A stretch of 64,000 nt of DNA from Microbacterium hydrocarbonoxydans (GTDB lineage Bacteria > Actinomycetota > Actinomycetes > Actinomycetales > Microbacteriaceae). The notes under the pieces are model-generated. The model saw nothing but the letters and a program-made list of their open reading frames with translations, did no database searches and was not told the DNA's origin. The stretch covers positions 1 through 64,000 of the forward strand of contig NZ_JAAKXW010000002.1 of assembly GCF_011752045.1 (NCBI RefSeq). The letters are read 5' to 3'. Both the position numbers and the translations under genes were made by a program. This document shows, piece by piece, positions 52,001-62,215 of the stretch; position 1 is the stretch's first letter, and the number at the start of each line of letters is the position of its first letter.

Positions 52001-52410
52001 AGCCCGCTGAACTGGAGCACCAGCCACAGGACCTCCCCGATCAGGAACACGACGACCGTCGTGCTCTGCCCATTCAACAGCGCCCACGTCATCCACAGCG
52101 CGAAAGCCGCGCGCCCGGCCGTGTCGATCGCGATCAGCACCGGGGCCGGGCGGAGGATCCGGGCGATCGCCCACATCGTGACGACCGTGCCGAACAGGCT
52201 GACGAACATCACCGCCGCCGCGTCGAACTCCGGCAGCCGGGCGCCGGGGAGCCCCAGCGCGTCGTGGATCCAGCGGGTCGCGCCCAGGAGGACCGGAGCG
52301 GTGAACGGGGTGGCGAAGCCGACGGTCACGACCAGGTCGTACACGGCGCCGGCGAGGCCCCAGCGGGGGCGGGTCGCGGCAGGGACTTCAAGGAGTGCGG
52401 TGTCTGTCAT
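51979..52410 (-). CDS. Small four-span membrane protein under MerR control
   Basis: This 143-residue integral membrane protein has about four hydrophobic segments: AVYDLVVTVGFATPFTAPVLL, AAVMFVSLFGTVVTMWAIA, a third around AAFALWMTWALL, and VVVFLIGEVLWLVLQF. It is the first gene of the operon membrane protein, MerR, GNAT. Start ATG 52410 lies about 10 nt from the dyad-containing promoter, so its leader is very short or absent. Family not recognised. Confidence 0.75.
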   Translation of the reverse strand: MTDTALLEVPAATRPRWGLAGAVYDLVVTVGFATPFTAPVLLGATRWIHDALGLPGARLPEFDAAAVMFVSLFGTVVTMWAIARILRPAPVLIAIDTAGRAAFALWMTWALLNGQSTTVVVFLIGEVLWLVLQFSGLWRLRRR

Positions 52411-52424
52411 GACGCCAGCCTCGG

Positions 52425-52448
52425 CCCTGAACCATGGTGCAGGGTCAA
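52425..52448 (-). promoter_or_regulatory. MerR-type promoter: -35 TTGACC overlapping a 20-bp dyad
   Basis: CCCTGAACCATGGTGCAGGG (52425-52444) is a dyad with one mismatched pair. On the minus strand TTGACC (52448-52443) opens it as a -35 box, and the dyad fills the spacer, the classic MerR layout. The -10 is weak. Confidence 0.7.
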
Positions 52449-52522
52449 ATCCGGCGCGGCACCGGGCACGCCATCCTGCGCGCCATCGGGCGCGCCATCG
52501 TGCGCGACGCCCCCCGGGAACG

Positions 52523-52558
52523 ACGAAGGGACGGATGCCGCAGCATCCGCCCCTTCGT
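52523..52558 (-). terminator. clpC terminator
   Basis: ACGAAGGGACGGATGC and GCATCCGCCCCTTCGT form a 16-bp stem with one mismatch around CGCA, 26 nt past the clpC stop. Confidence 0.75.
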
Positions 52559-52583
52559 TCACCCGGAGGTCTTCGCCCGGAGG

Positions 52584-55112
<2,529 letters not shown>

Positions 55113-55190
55113 TGTTCACTCCTTGGTTCGTTCCCCGAATACACGGGGTCGAAGCGCTGATACATCGAGAGTAACCACCGGGGGGATGCC

Positions 55191-55217
55191 GTATGCCCGT
55201 GTTCGCCGTGGGCATAC
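55191..55217. promoter_or_regulatory. Inverted repeat upstream of clpC
   Basis: GTATGCCC and GGGCATAC flank an 11-bp spacer that contains TTCGCCGT. TGC and GCA extend the arms beyond one mismatch. It lies 79 bp from the clpC start and 8 bp from the -35 of the divergent gene. It is a candidate repressor or activator site; the match to ClgR-type sites is only partial. Confidence 0.4.
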
Positions 55218-55224
55218 CGCACTC

Positions 55225-55253
55225 TTGACGTTCTTATCGAGAGTCGTTATGTT
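55225..55253 (+). promoter_or_regulatory. Sigma-70-type promoter of the DUF2975-XRE operon
   Basis: TTGACG (55225-55230), a 17-bp spacer and TATGTT (55248-55253) form a good housekeeping promoter in an unusually AT-rich island. Confidence 0.7.
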
Positions 55254-55264
55254 AACGAAAGTCG

Positions 55265-55300
55265 ATAACAATGACATTCGATATAACAATGACATTCGAT
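55265..55300. repeat. Two perfect 18-bp direct repeats in the leader
   Basis: ATAACAATGACATTCGAT occurs head-to-tail at 55265-55282 and 55283-55300, between the promoter and the ribosome site. It is a probable binding site for the XRE regulator encoded by the operon. Confidence 0.75.
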
Positions 55301-55311
55301 AAGGAATGGCG

Positions 55312-55920
55312 ATGAAGGATCAGCAGCGCGTCCTGAGCACCGGTGACACCCTGGCGCTCGCCCTGTTCGCGATCATCGGCGTCGGCATCGCCGTCACCTC
55401 AGCCTGGATGGCGGCTCTGCGCATCGCCGAGCTCACGTCCGGCGGGAAGGTGCAGGTTCTCGCGGAGTTCGTCGACACCGCCGCGCAGGCGACCGCCGGC
55501 GAGGAGACGCTCCCCGTCCTGCTCGATCGCGGCGTCGTCACCGTCGACGGACTCATGCCGATGGGCGTCGCGTCCGGCGTCCTCGGGCAGATCGCGTTCG
55601 CGGCCACCGTCGTCGGCGTCGTCTTCTGCCTCCTCGCCCTCAGCCGCAACCTCCTGCGCGGAGTCGTGTTCGGCAAGGTGAACACGGGGCTCGTCATGGG
55701 AGGCGGGATCGTCGGGCTGATCGGCGCCGCGGCATCCCGCTTCTTCGACAACATGCTCGCGAACGCCGCGATCGCGCAGGTGACGGACGGATCGTTCGAC
55801 ACGGCCGTGCTCACGGTCGAGCCGTTCCCCTATCTGCTGGCGGCGTTCGCCCTGTCGATCATCGGCACCGTCTTCGTGGTCGGCGACCGCCTGCGGCGCG
55901 AGACCGAGGGACTGGTATGA
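55312..55920 (+). CDS. DUF2975-type membrane protein
   Basis: This 202-residue protein has four membrane segments (about residues 13-35, 88-108, 128-148 and 170-190), as in DUF2975 proteins, which are routinely paired with a YozG-like XRE regulator, as here. ATG 55312 was chosen because AAGGA is 6 nt upstream; ATG 55306 would touch it. Its stop overlaps the XRE start as ATGA. Function unknown. Confidence 0.85.
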   Translation: MKDQQRVLSTGDTLALALFAIIGVGIAVTSAWMAALRIAELTSGGKVQVLAEFVDTAAQATAGEETLPVLLDRGVVTVDGLMPMGVASGVLGQIAFAATVVGVVFCLLALSRNLLRGVVFGKVNTGLVMGGGIVGLIGAAASRFFDNMLANAAIAQVTDGSFDTAVLTVEPFPYLLAAFALSIIGTVFVVGDRLRRETEGLV

Positions 55921-56153
55921 CCCCGGCGGAGAGCGACGAGGAGTTCACCGGCATCCACTGCCGGCTCGACGAGCTGCTCGCCGAGCGCGGGATGACGCTG
56001 ACCGAGCTCAGCGCGCAGGTCGGGGTGAGCATCGTGAACCTGTCGGTGCTGAAGAACGACAGGGCGCGGGCGATCCGCTACTCGACGCTGCGCGCGATCT
56101 GCGAGGCTCTCGGCTGCGAGGTCGGCGAGCTGCTGGTGCTCGCCGAGCGCTGA
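55917..56153 (+). CDS. YozG-like XRE/Cro-C1 HTH regulator
   Basis: This 78-residue protein is almost entirely one Cro/C1 helix-turn-helix (LDELLAERGMTLTELSAQVG, then VSIVNLSVLKND), followed by STLRAICEALGCEVGELL, as in YozG-type regulators. It is coupled to the DUF2975 gene by ATGA and probably represses the operon through the direct repeats at 55265-55300. Confidence 0.9.
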   Translation: MTPAESDEEFTGIHCRLDELLAERGMTLTELSAQVGVSIVNLSVLKNDRARAIRYSTLRAICEALGCEVGELLVLAER

Positions 56154-56160
56154 CGCCGCA

Positions 56161-56195
56161 GGCCCGCACCGCGATCGGGTGTCGCGGTGCGGGCC
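56161..56195. terminator. Bidirectional terminator between convergent genes
   Basis: GGCCCGCACCGCGA and TCGCGGTGCGGGCC form a perfect 14-bp stem with a 7-nt loop, 7 nt after the XRE stop and 7 nt after the decarboxylase stop on the other strand. Confidence 0.8.
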
Positions 56196-56202
56196 CGGGT
56201 GC

Positions 56203-57720
56203 TCAGCGCACGACGGCGAGCGTCGCGAGGGTCGGGTCGGCAGCGCCGCGGATGTAGCCGCCCGGCGTCGACGCGATGCGCTGCAGGAATCGCACCAGCT
56301 CGGCGGTGATGACCTCGCCGGGGAGGACGTTGGGGATGCCCGGCGGGTAGGCGGCCAGCGCCGCGGCGGACACCCGGCCGATGGCGTCCTCGATCGGCAC
56401 GGACTCGGATGCGCGCAGGAACGCGTCTCGCGGCAGCATCGCGAGGCGACCGGGCTCGGGCAGCGCGCCGAGGGCCTCGGCGGTGTCGACGTGCACGGTC
56501 GGGTCCTTCGGCAGCGCGTGCAGGGCGCGGACCACGCGATCGACGTCCGGCACCACGCCGGGCGCGATCACGGCGACGATGCAGGTCTCGGTGGCGATCT
56601 CGAAGTAGATGCCGTCCTGCTCCATCAGGGTCTCGCGAGCGGTCGGGCCGTGCAGGCCGCCGTCGACGACATCGATGGAGACCCTCAGCGGGTCGACGGC
56701 GACGATGTCGTCGAAACGGTCGAAGCTGTCGCTGGCGATCGGGAAGCGCCCGCCGGCGCGGATCTTCGTGCGCAGCTCCTCGGCGGCGGCGATCGAGGCG
56801 CTGATGCGGTCGCGGCCGTTCTGCAGCGAGTCCCGGGCGATGTCGAGCGAGGCCAGCAGCAGCGAGCTCTCGCTGGTCGACTGCGTCAGCCCGAACGCGC
56901 GGTCGATGAGCGGCTCGAGCTCGTCGGCGAACGCCCCGTGGCCGAGGTGGAGCATCGCGGACTGCGTCAGGCTGCCGCCGAGCTTGTGCACGCTGGAGAC
57001 CATGAGGTCGGCGCCCAGGCGCAGCGGGTTCTCGGGGAGGTCCTCGTGGAACCCGAAGTGGCTGCCCCAGGCGGCGTCCACGATGAGCGGCGCGCCCGCA
57101 TCGTGCGCGACCTCGGCGAGGCCGGCGACGTCGGCCACCGCGCCGAAGTAGCTCGGCGAGATGAGGTAGACGCCCTTGGGCTTCTCGTCGCCGAGCGCGA
57201 TGAGGGCGTCGCGCAGCGCCTGCGGGGAGACACCGTGGTTGATGCCGAACCAGCCGTCGATCGAGGGCTGTACGAAGCGCGGCGAGAGGCCGCCGAGGAT
57301 GATGCCGTCGGAGAACGACGAGTGCGCGCTGCGCTGGGCCAGGACCGGCTGCGCGGCGTCGCCGAAGCCGGCGAGGGCGAGCGCCGCGATGCGGTTCGCC
57401 TGCGAGGCGCCGTTCGTGAGGAACCACGTGCGGCGGGCGCCGAATGCCTCGGCCGCGAGGCGCAGGGACTCGGCGAGCGGGTTGTCCTCGCCCTTGTCGA
57501 GGCCGGCGAGCAGCGGCGGCACGTCCTTGAGGAGCAGGTCCTCGCCGAAGTACGCGGCGAGCGCGGGGGCCGCCTGCGGGTCGGCCGAGTGGCCGGGCAC
57601 GTTCAGCCGCACCGTGTCGCGTGCCGCGTAGCGGGCGAGGGCGTCGGCGTAGGGCGTGGACGAGGCGGCCGCCGCGGGGTCGAGGCGGGGCGATTCGTCG
57701 GCGAGGAATGCGGTGGTCAT
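56203..57720 (-). CDS. Orn/Lys/Arg-type PLP-dependent decarboxylase
   Basis: This 505-residue fold-type I PLP enzyme belongs to the Orn/Lys/Arg decarboxylase major-domain family. It has LNVPGHSADPQAAPAL, TWFLTNGASQANRIAAL, the PLP Asp in VDAAWGSHFGFH, and PLP-binding Lys246 in VSSVHKLGGSLTQS. AAYPPGIPNVLPGE marks the C-terminal domain. It lacks the N-terminal wing domain of inducible E. coli decarboxylases and resembles the Gram-positive (SpeA/Cad-like) short form. Substrate (Lys, Arg or Orn) not readable. Start 57720 suits GGAG about 10 nt upstream; ATG 57729 is an alternative. Confidence 0.88.
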   Translation of the reverse strand: MTTAFLADESPRLDPAAAASSTPYADALARYAARDTVRLNVPGHSADPQAAPALAAYFGEDLLLKDVPPLLAGLDKGEDNPLAESLRLAAEAFGARRTWFLTNGASQANRIAALALAGFGDAAQPVLAQRSAHSSFSDGIILGGLSPRFVQPSIDGWFGINHGVSPQALRDALIALGDEKPKGVYLISPSYFGAVADVAGLAEVAHDAGAPLIVDAAWGSHFGFHEDLPENPLRLGADLMVSSVHKLGGSLTQSAMLHLGHGAFADELEPLIDRAFGLTQSTSESSLLLASLDIARDSLQNGRDRISASIAAAEELRTKIRAGGRFPIASDSFDRFDDIVAVDPLRVSIDVVDGGLHGPTARETLMEQDGIYFEIATETCIVAVIAPGVVPDVDRVVRALHALPKDPTVHVDTAEALGALPEPGRLAMLPRDAFLRASESVPIEDAIGRVSAAALAAYPPGIPNVLPGEVITAELVRFLQRIASTPGGYIRGAADPTLATLAVVR

Positions 57721-57801
57721 GACATCCATGCTCCGCCTTCTGTGTCCCATACGGAATCGCGAGTATCCTGCAATCATCCATACCAGATATTGAACGAACG
57801 G

Positions 57802-58710
57802 ATGCTCGTGCTCGACCTTCGTCAGCTCCTCGCCCTGCGGGCGGTCGCCGTGCACGGCTCCGTGCTCGCGGCGGCCGAGGCGCTGCAGTGGAGCCAGCCG
57901 ACCGTGTCGCACCACCTGCGCGGACTCGAACGCGTCACCGGGGCCCCCGTCATCGCGAGCTCGCGGTCGGGCACGCGGCTGACCGTCGCGGGCCGGCTCT
58001 GGCTCCCGCACGCCGAGGCGATCCTCGATCGGGCGGACCGCGCGCGCGCCGACGTCGCGAAGGCCCTCGAGGGCGGACGACGGCGCCTGCGGCTCGGGAT
58101 CTTCCCGACCGCCGCGGCCCGCCTCCTCCCCGGTCTCGTGCGCGCCCTCGCCGAGGCCGACCACGACACGCGCGTCGAAGAGGGCGAGCTCCACGAGCTC
58201 ACCGCGCTGCTTGGGCGCATGGCCCTGGACGCCGCGATCGTGTTCGAACGGCCGGGAGATCCCACGCGCCTCGGCGGCGGCATCCGTCGCACGCCGCTGT
58301 TCCGGGAGCGGTTCTCGCTCATCGTGCCGGCGGAGCATCCGCTCGCCGGATCCGGCCCGCGCCGGCTGCGGGACTTCCGCGAGGAGCGATGGATCCTCGG
58401 CATCAGCGAGACCGACCCCGGCGACCTCGCCTTCCTCGCGGCCGCGCGCTTCGCGGGGTTCGAGCCGCTCCCCGGTCCGCGCAGCGACGACTACCGGGTC
58501 GTCGCCGCGTACGTCGCGGCGGGGCTCGGCGTGGCGCTCGTGCCCGAGCTCGCCGTGCCCGACCGGCCCGATCCGCAGAGCGGCGTGGCGCGCGTGGAGC
58601 TGCGCGGCACCGATCTCTCCCGCGAGATCACGCTGCTCACGGCGCCGACGCTCGACCCCGCGATCACCGAGCTGATCGCCCGGACGGCCATCGAGCATCG
58701 GGCGGCGTGA
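57802..58710 (+). CDS. LysR-family transcriptional regulator
   Basis: This 302-residue LysR regulator has the helix-turn-helix GSVLAAAEALQWSQPTVSHH at residues about 17-36 and a two-lobed effector domain from about residue 90. It is divergent from the decarboxylase, with 81 bp between them, the standard arrangement for controlling it. The effector is probably the decarboxylase substrate or product. Start 57802 was chosen as the first ATG of the conserved LDLRQLLALRAV. Confidence 0.92.
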   Translation: MLVLDLRQLLALRAVAVHGSVLAAAEALQWSQPTVSHHLRGLERVTGAPVIASSRSGTRLTVAGRLWLPHAEAILDRADRARADVAKALEGGRRRLRLGIFPTAAARLLPGLVRALAEADHDTRVEEGELHELTALLGRMALDAAIVFERPGDPTRLGGGIRRTPLFRERFSLIVPAEHPLAGSGPRRLRDFREERWILGISETDPGDLAFLAAARFAGFEPLPGPRSDDYRVVAAYVAAGLGVALVPELAVPDRPDPQSGVARVELRGTDLSREITLLTAPTLDPAITELIARTAIEHRAA

Positions 58711-58714
58711 CGCG

Positions 58715-58730
58715 TGTAACGTATGTTTCA
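58715..58730. promoter_or_regulatory. Probable RpiR-family operator
   Basis: TGTAACGTATGTTTCA is a 16-bp dyad (arms TG-AAC/GTT-CA around GTAT) 15 bp before the RpiR-type start, suited to autoregulation. Confidence 0.45.
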
Positions 58731-58745
58731 CAAGGGGGTGCAGCC

Positions 58746-59624
58746 ATGGCGGATGCCGCACAGGACACCGGCGACGGGTCGGTCAGTGCGCTGATCAGGC
58801 GGTCCCTCGACACGCTCAGCTCCGGCGAGCGCAAGGTGGGCAGGGCGATCGTCGCGAACTATCCGATCGCCGGTCTCGGCACGGTGGCAGAGCTCGCCCA
58901 GCGCGCGAGCGTGAGCCCGCCGACCGTGGTGCGCTTCGTCACGCGTCTCGGCTTCAGCGGCTACCCCGCCTTCCAGAAGCGCCTCGTGCGGGAGGTCCAG
59001 GAGCGCCTCGGCTCTCCGCTCGAGCAGTACGGGCGCGACGATCTGCGCTCCGAGGACGGAGAGCTCGCGCATGCCTCCCGGGTCTTCTCGGAGAGCATCA
59101 TCACGACGCTCGGCGACCTGCCGGAGAGCGAGTTCGAGCGCACGGTGGCGATGCTGTCGGATCCGCGCCGACGCATCCGCCTGATCGGCGGGCGGTTCAG
59201 CCAGCTCCTCGCCGAGTACCTGGGCGCCCATCTGATGCTGCTGCGGCCCGACGTCGACGTCGTCCCCGGCGACGAGTTCAGCCGCCTGGCCGCGGTCTCC
59301 GACACGCGCCGCGGCGACGTCGTCGTGGTGTTCGACTACCGGCGCTACGACCAGGCGATCGTGCGCTTCTCCCGCCGCGTCGCCGACCGCGGCGCCGAGC
59401 TGGTGCTCTTCACCGACCGCTGGCTGTCCCCGGCCGCGGACGAGGCGGGGACCGTGCTTCCCGCGAACGTCGACGCGCCGTCGCCGTTCGACTCCCTGGT
59501 CCCGGCGATGGCGGTCGTCGAGACGGTGATCGCCGGCGTGACCGATCGGCTCGGCGAGACCGGCCGGCGGCGCGTCGAGGCGATGGAGGAGCTGCGGACG
59601 AGTTCCGCCGATCGCGGCGACTGA
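58746..59624 (+). CDS. MurR/RpiR-family transcriptional regulator
   Basis: This 292-residue regulator has an N-terminal RpiR helix-turn-helix (LGTVAELAQRASVSPPTVVR) and a C-terminal SIS-like domain (RIRLIGGRFSQLLAEYLGAH, GDVVVVFDYRRYD). AAGGGGG precedes ATG 58746. It converges on the aminotransferase operon and probably controls it, as RpiR proteins often flank amine and amino-acid catabolic clusters. The ligand is unknown. Confidence 0.9.
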   Translation: MADAAQDTGDGSVSALIRRSLDTLSSGERKVGRAIVANYPIAGLGTVAELAQRASVSPPTVVRFVTRLGFSGYPAFQKRLVREVQERLGSPLEQYGRDDLRSEDGELAHASRVFSESIITTLGDLPESEFERTVAMLSDPRRRIRLIGGRFSQLLAEYLGAHLMLLRPDVDVVPGDEFSRLAAVSDTRRGDVVVVFDYRRYDQAIVRFSRRVADRGAELVLFTDRWLSPAADEAGTVLPANVDAPSPFDSLVPAMAVVETVIAGVTDRLGETGRRRVEAMEELRTSSADRGD

Positions 59625-59639
59625 GCGGCGACTGAGCCG

Positions 59640-60974
59640 CTACCAGCCCTGGAAGGGCGCGATCTCCTCATCCGAGACGGCCCCGAGCGCGGCGTCATCC
59701 AGCGCTGCCGTCAGGATGGCGGCGGCGCGGTCGATCGCCTCGGCCGAGATGGTGAGCGGCGGCGTCAGCTCGATCACGTTGCCGCGCACCGGATAGGCGA
59801 CGGCGCCGAGCTGCCAGGCCCGGTAGACGGCCTTGGCGGTGAGCACCGCATCGGGCTCGGCCGACCTCCGGTCGGCGACGAGCTCGAGACCGAGGGAGAG
59901 CCCGCGTCCGCGCACGTCGCCGACGCGCGACGCACCGGGGCGGCCGCTCCGCACGTACTCGTCCAGCAGCCCGCGGAGCTGATCGCCCCGCTCTCTCGCA
60001 TTGCGGGTCGCGACGCCGGAGCGCACGATCTCCAGCACCGCGAGAGCGGCGGCGCAGGAGATCGGGTTGCCCGTGGTCGTCATCAGCGCGGAGGCGACCG
60101 GCTCGTCGAGCACCTCCGCCGGGCCGATCGCGGCCGACAGCGGCAGCCCGCCGCCGAGCGCCTTTCCCAGGGTGACGATGTCGGGCACGACGCCCTCGTG
60201 CTCGAACGCGTGCGTGCGACCGGTACGGCCGAGCCCGACCTTCACCTCGTCGACGATGAGGTACGCGCCGTGCCGATCGCACAGCGCCCGCAGGCCGGCG
60301 AGGAGACCGGGCGGAGGCACGATCACGCCGCCGTCGGACTGCACGGGTTCCACGATCACCGCGGCCGTCTCGCCGCGCGCCAGCTCGACGGCCGCAAGGC
60401 GGAGCACGTCGTCGACGACGGTCGCCGGGTCCCCGGTGTGCGGACGGTATGGGTCGGGATACGGCAGGAAGGCGACGGCGGGATCGGCGGTCACGCCGGC
60501 CGACACGTGCACGCCGGAGATCCGCTGCGCCGTGCCGAGCCCGCCGTGATAGCCGTTCTGGAAGGCCAGGATGCCGGGGCGCCCGGTGGCGTGCCGGCAT
60601 CCGCGGATGGCCACGTCGTTGGCGTCGGTGCCGGCATGGCCGAGATAGACCCGGCGCGCGTGCGGGGGCAGGTCGCTCGGGACGAGCGCGATCAGCTGCT
60701 CGGCGAGGGCGACGGCCGACGGGTGCGTGGCCGACAGGATCGACGCGCCCGGTGCGTCGACGGCCGCGTGCGCGATGGCTGCCGCGATCGCCTCGTGGCC
60801 GTGGCCGAATCCGGATGCCGTCCAGCTCGCGCTGAGATCGATCAGGGCGCGCCCTCCCGGTTCGATCAGCCGTTCCCCGCGACCGGACTCCACGGCGAGC
60901 GGGAAGAACCGCAGCTTCTCGACGCCGGCGATGACCGCGTCGTCGCGGGCGATGAGCCGCTCGGCATCCGTCAT
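59640..60974 (-). CDS. Class III PLP aminotransferase (omega-amino acid/polyamine type)
   Basis: This 444-residue aminotransferase has GHAGTDANDVAIRGCRHATG for phosphate binding, VDEVKVGLGRTGRTHAFEHE with the PLP Asp, and Lys271 in TLGKALGGGLP as the Schiff-base lysine. Class III enzymes act on omega-amino groups of polyamines, GABA or beta-amino acids. ATG 60974 overlaps the amidohydrolase stop as ATGA. It is the last gene of the operon GS-family, FluG-like, M20, aminotransferase. Confidence 0.93.
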   Translation of the reverse strand: MTDAERLIARDDAVIAGVEKLRFFPLAVESGRGERLIEPGGRALIDLSASWTASGFGHGHEAIAAAIAHAAVDAPGASILSATHPSAVALAEQLIALVPSDLPPHARRVYLGHAGTDANDVAIRGCRHATGRPGILAFQNGYHGGLGTAQRISGVHVSAGVTADPAVAFLPYPDPYRPHTGDPATVVDDVLRLAAVELARGETAAVIVEPVQSDGGVIVPPPGLLAGLRALCDRHGAYLIVDEVKVGLGRTGRTHAFEHEGVVPDIVTLGKALGGGLPLSAAIGPAEVLDEPVASALMTTTGNPISCAAALAVLEIVRSGVATRNARERGDQLRGLLDEYVRSGRPGASRVGDVRGRGLSLGLELVADRRSAEPDAVLTAKAVYRAWQLGAVAYPVRGNVIELTPPLTISAEAIDRAAAILTAALDDAALGAVSDEEIAPFQGW

Positions 60975-62215
60975 GCGTCCTCGCCCGGTTCGCTCGAATC
61001 GCCGCGGTGGTGCTCGATCCCGAGCACTCGCTCGGCCGCCGCGAGGTAGCCGGCCATCAGGGCGCGCGCCACGAGGTCGACGGCGTCCTCGCCCGGCAGG
61101 AACCGGGGGTGGTGGAGCGCGGGCTGCGGATGCTCCCCGGCGGTCTCGACACCCACGAAGAGCATGAGGGACGGGACCGCGTCGCAGAAGTAGGAGAAGT
61201 CGTCGGCGCCGAGCGAGCGCATCGGCTCTGCGCCGTCCACGCCGAGCCGCGCCAGCCAGTCGTCGGCGCCGGACGCGAGCGTCGGGTCGTTGATGAGCGC
61301 GGGCTCCCCCTCGATGCGCGTGGTCGTCGCCGTCGTGCCGTAGGCCTGCGCGGTGCGCTCGGCCATCTCGCGGACGGCGTCGAACAGCGTCGCCCGATCG
61401 GCGGGATCGGTCGTGCGCATCGTCGCGAGGATCCGCGCCTCGGCGGGCAGCACGTTGGCCGCCCCTTCCCCCGCCGCGAGGGTGCCGACGCTGATCAGCG
61501 CCGGCCGCAGCGGGCTGACCGTGCGGCGGACGACCTCGGGGAGGCCGATCGCGATGTGCGAGATCGCGGCGACGGCGTCGCTCGCGTCGTGCGGGTAGGC
61601 GCCGTGGCCGCCGCGCCCCGAGATCCTGATCTCGATCTCGTCCGCGGCGGCGTTGATGAAGCCGCCGCCGGACGCGACCGCTCCTCGGGGCACGCCGGGG
61701 TGCACGTGGGCGCCGATGACGTGGGCGATCTCCTGCTCTGCGATCACGCCGGCCTGGACCATCTCCAGCGCGCCGGAGGGATAGCTTTCCTCGCGCGGCT
61801 GGAGCAGCCCGACGAGTCCGAGCGGCAGGTCGAGACGCGTCGCCGCGCGCAGCAGCGCGACGAGGGCGGCCTGATGCACGTCGTGCCCGCAGGCATGCAT
61901 CACCCCGCCCGAGGCGGCGAAGCTCGCACCGGTCAGCTCGGTCACCGGGAGGGCGTCGAGCTCGGCGCGGATCGCGACGGACGGCCCGTCGGCCGGGCCC
62001 GTGCGGCCCACGGCACCGGCATCCGCCAGCCGGTCGAAGGAGATCAGATCGCTCAGCGCGCCGACGAGGCGCTCCCGCGCCGGATGCTCCTGGCCGGACA
62101 GGCACGGCGCGGCATGCAGCTCGCGCCGCAGCCGCCTGGCCGCCGGGAGCTCCCGCTCGAGGGCGAGGTTCCAGCGTGCGGCGAGGTCGGTCAGCCGGGT
62201 CAGCGTGGGGGTCAC
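60971..62215 (-). CDS. M20-family amidohydrolase (HipO/AbgB-like)
   Basis: This 414-residue metal-dependent amidohydrolase has RAELDALPVTE, MHACGHDVH (a metal site with Cys and His), QPREESYPSGA with the catalytic Glu, and GGHGAYPHDASDAV in the dimerisation domain. Such enzymes remove acyl groups from amino acids or amides. Start GTG 62215 overlaps the preceding stop as GTGA. In this operon it could deacylate an N-acylated amine intermediate (inference). Confidence 0.92.
   Translation of the reverse strand: MTPTLTRLTDLAARWNLALERELPAARRLRRELHAAPCLSGQEHPARERLVGALSDLISFDRLADAGAVGRTGPADGPSVAIRAELDALPVTELTGASFAASGGVMHACGHDVHQAALVALLRAATRLDLPLGLVGLLQPREESYPSGALEMVQAGVIAEQEIAHVIGAHVHPGVPRGAVASGGGFINAAADEIEIRISGRGGHGAYPHDASDAVAAISHIAIGLPEVVRRTVSPLRPALISVGTLAAGEGAANVLPAEARILATMRTTDPADRATLFDAVREMAERTAQAYGTTATTTRIEGEPALINDPTLASGADDWLARLGVDGAEPMRSLGADDFSYFCDAVPSLMLFVGVETAGEHPQPALHHPRFLPGEDAVDLVARALMAGYLAAAERVLGIEHHRGDSSEPGEDA

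Noticed and set aside
57721..58761. N-terminal extension of the decarboxylase frame by about 350 residues
   Set aside because: The extension runs antisense through the LysR gene; the PLP-enzyme homology begins only at the internal start at 57720.
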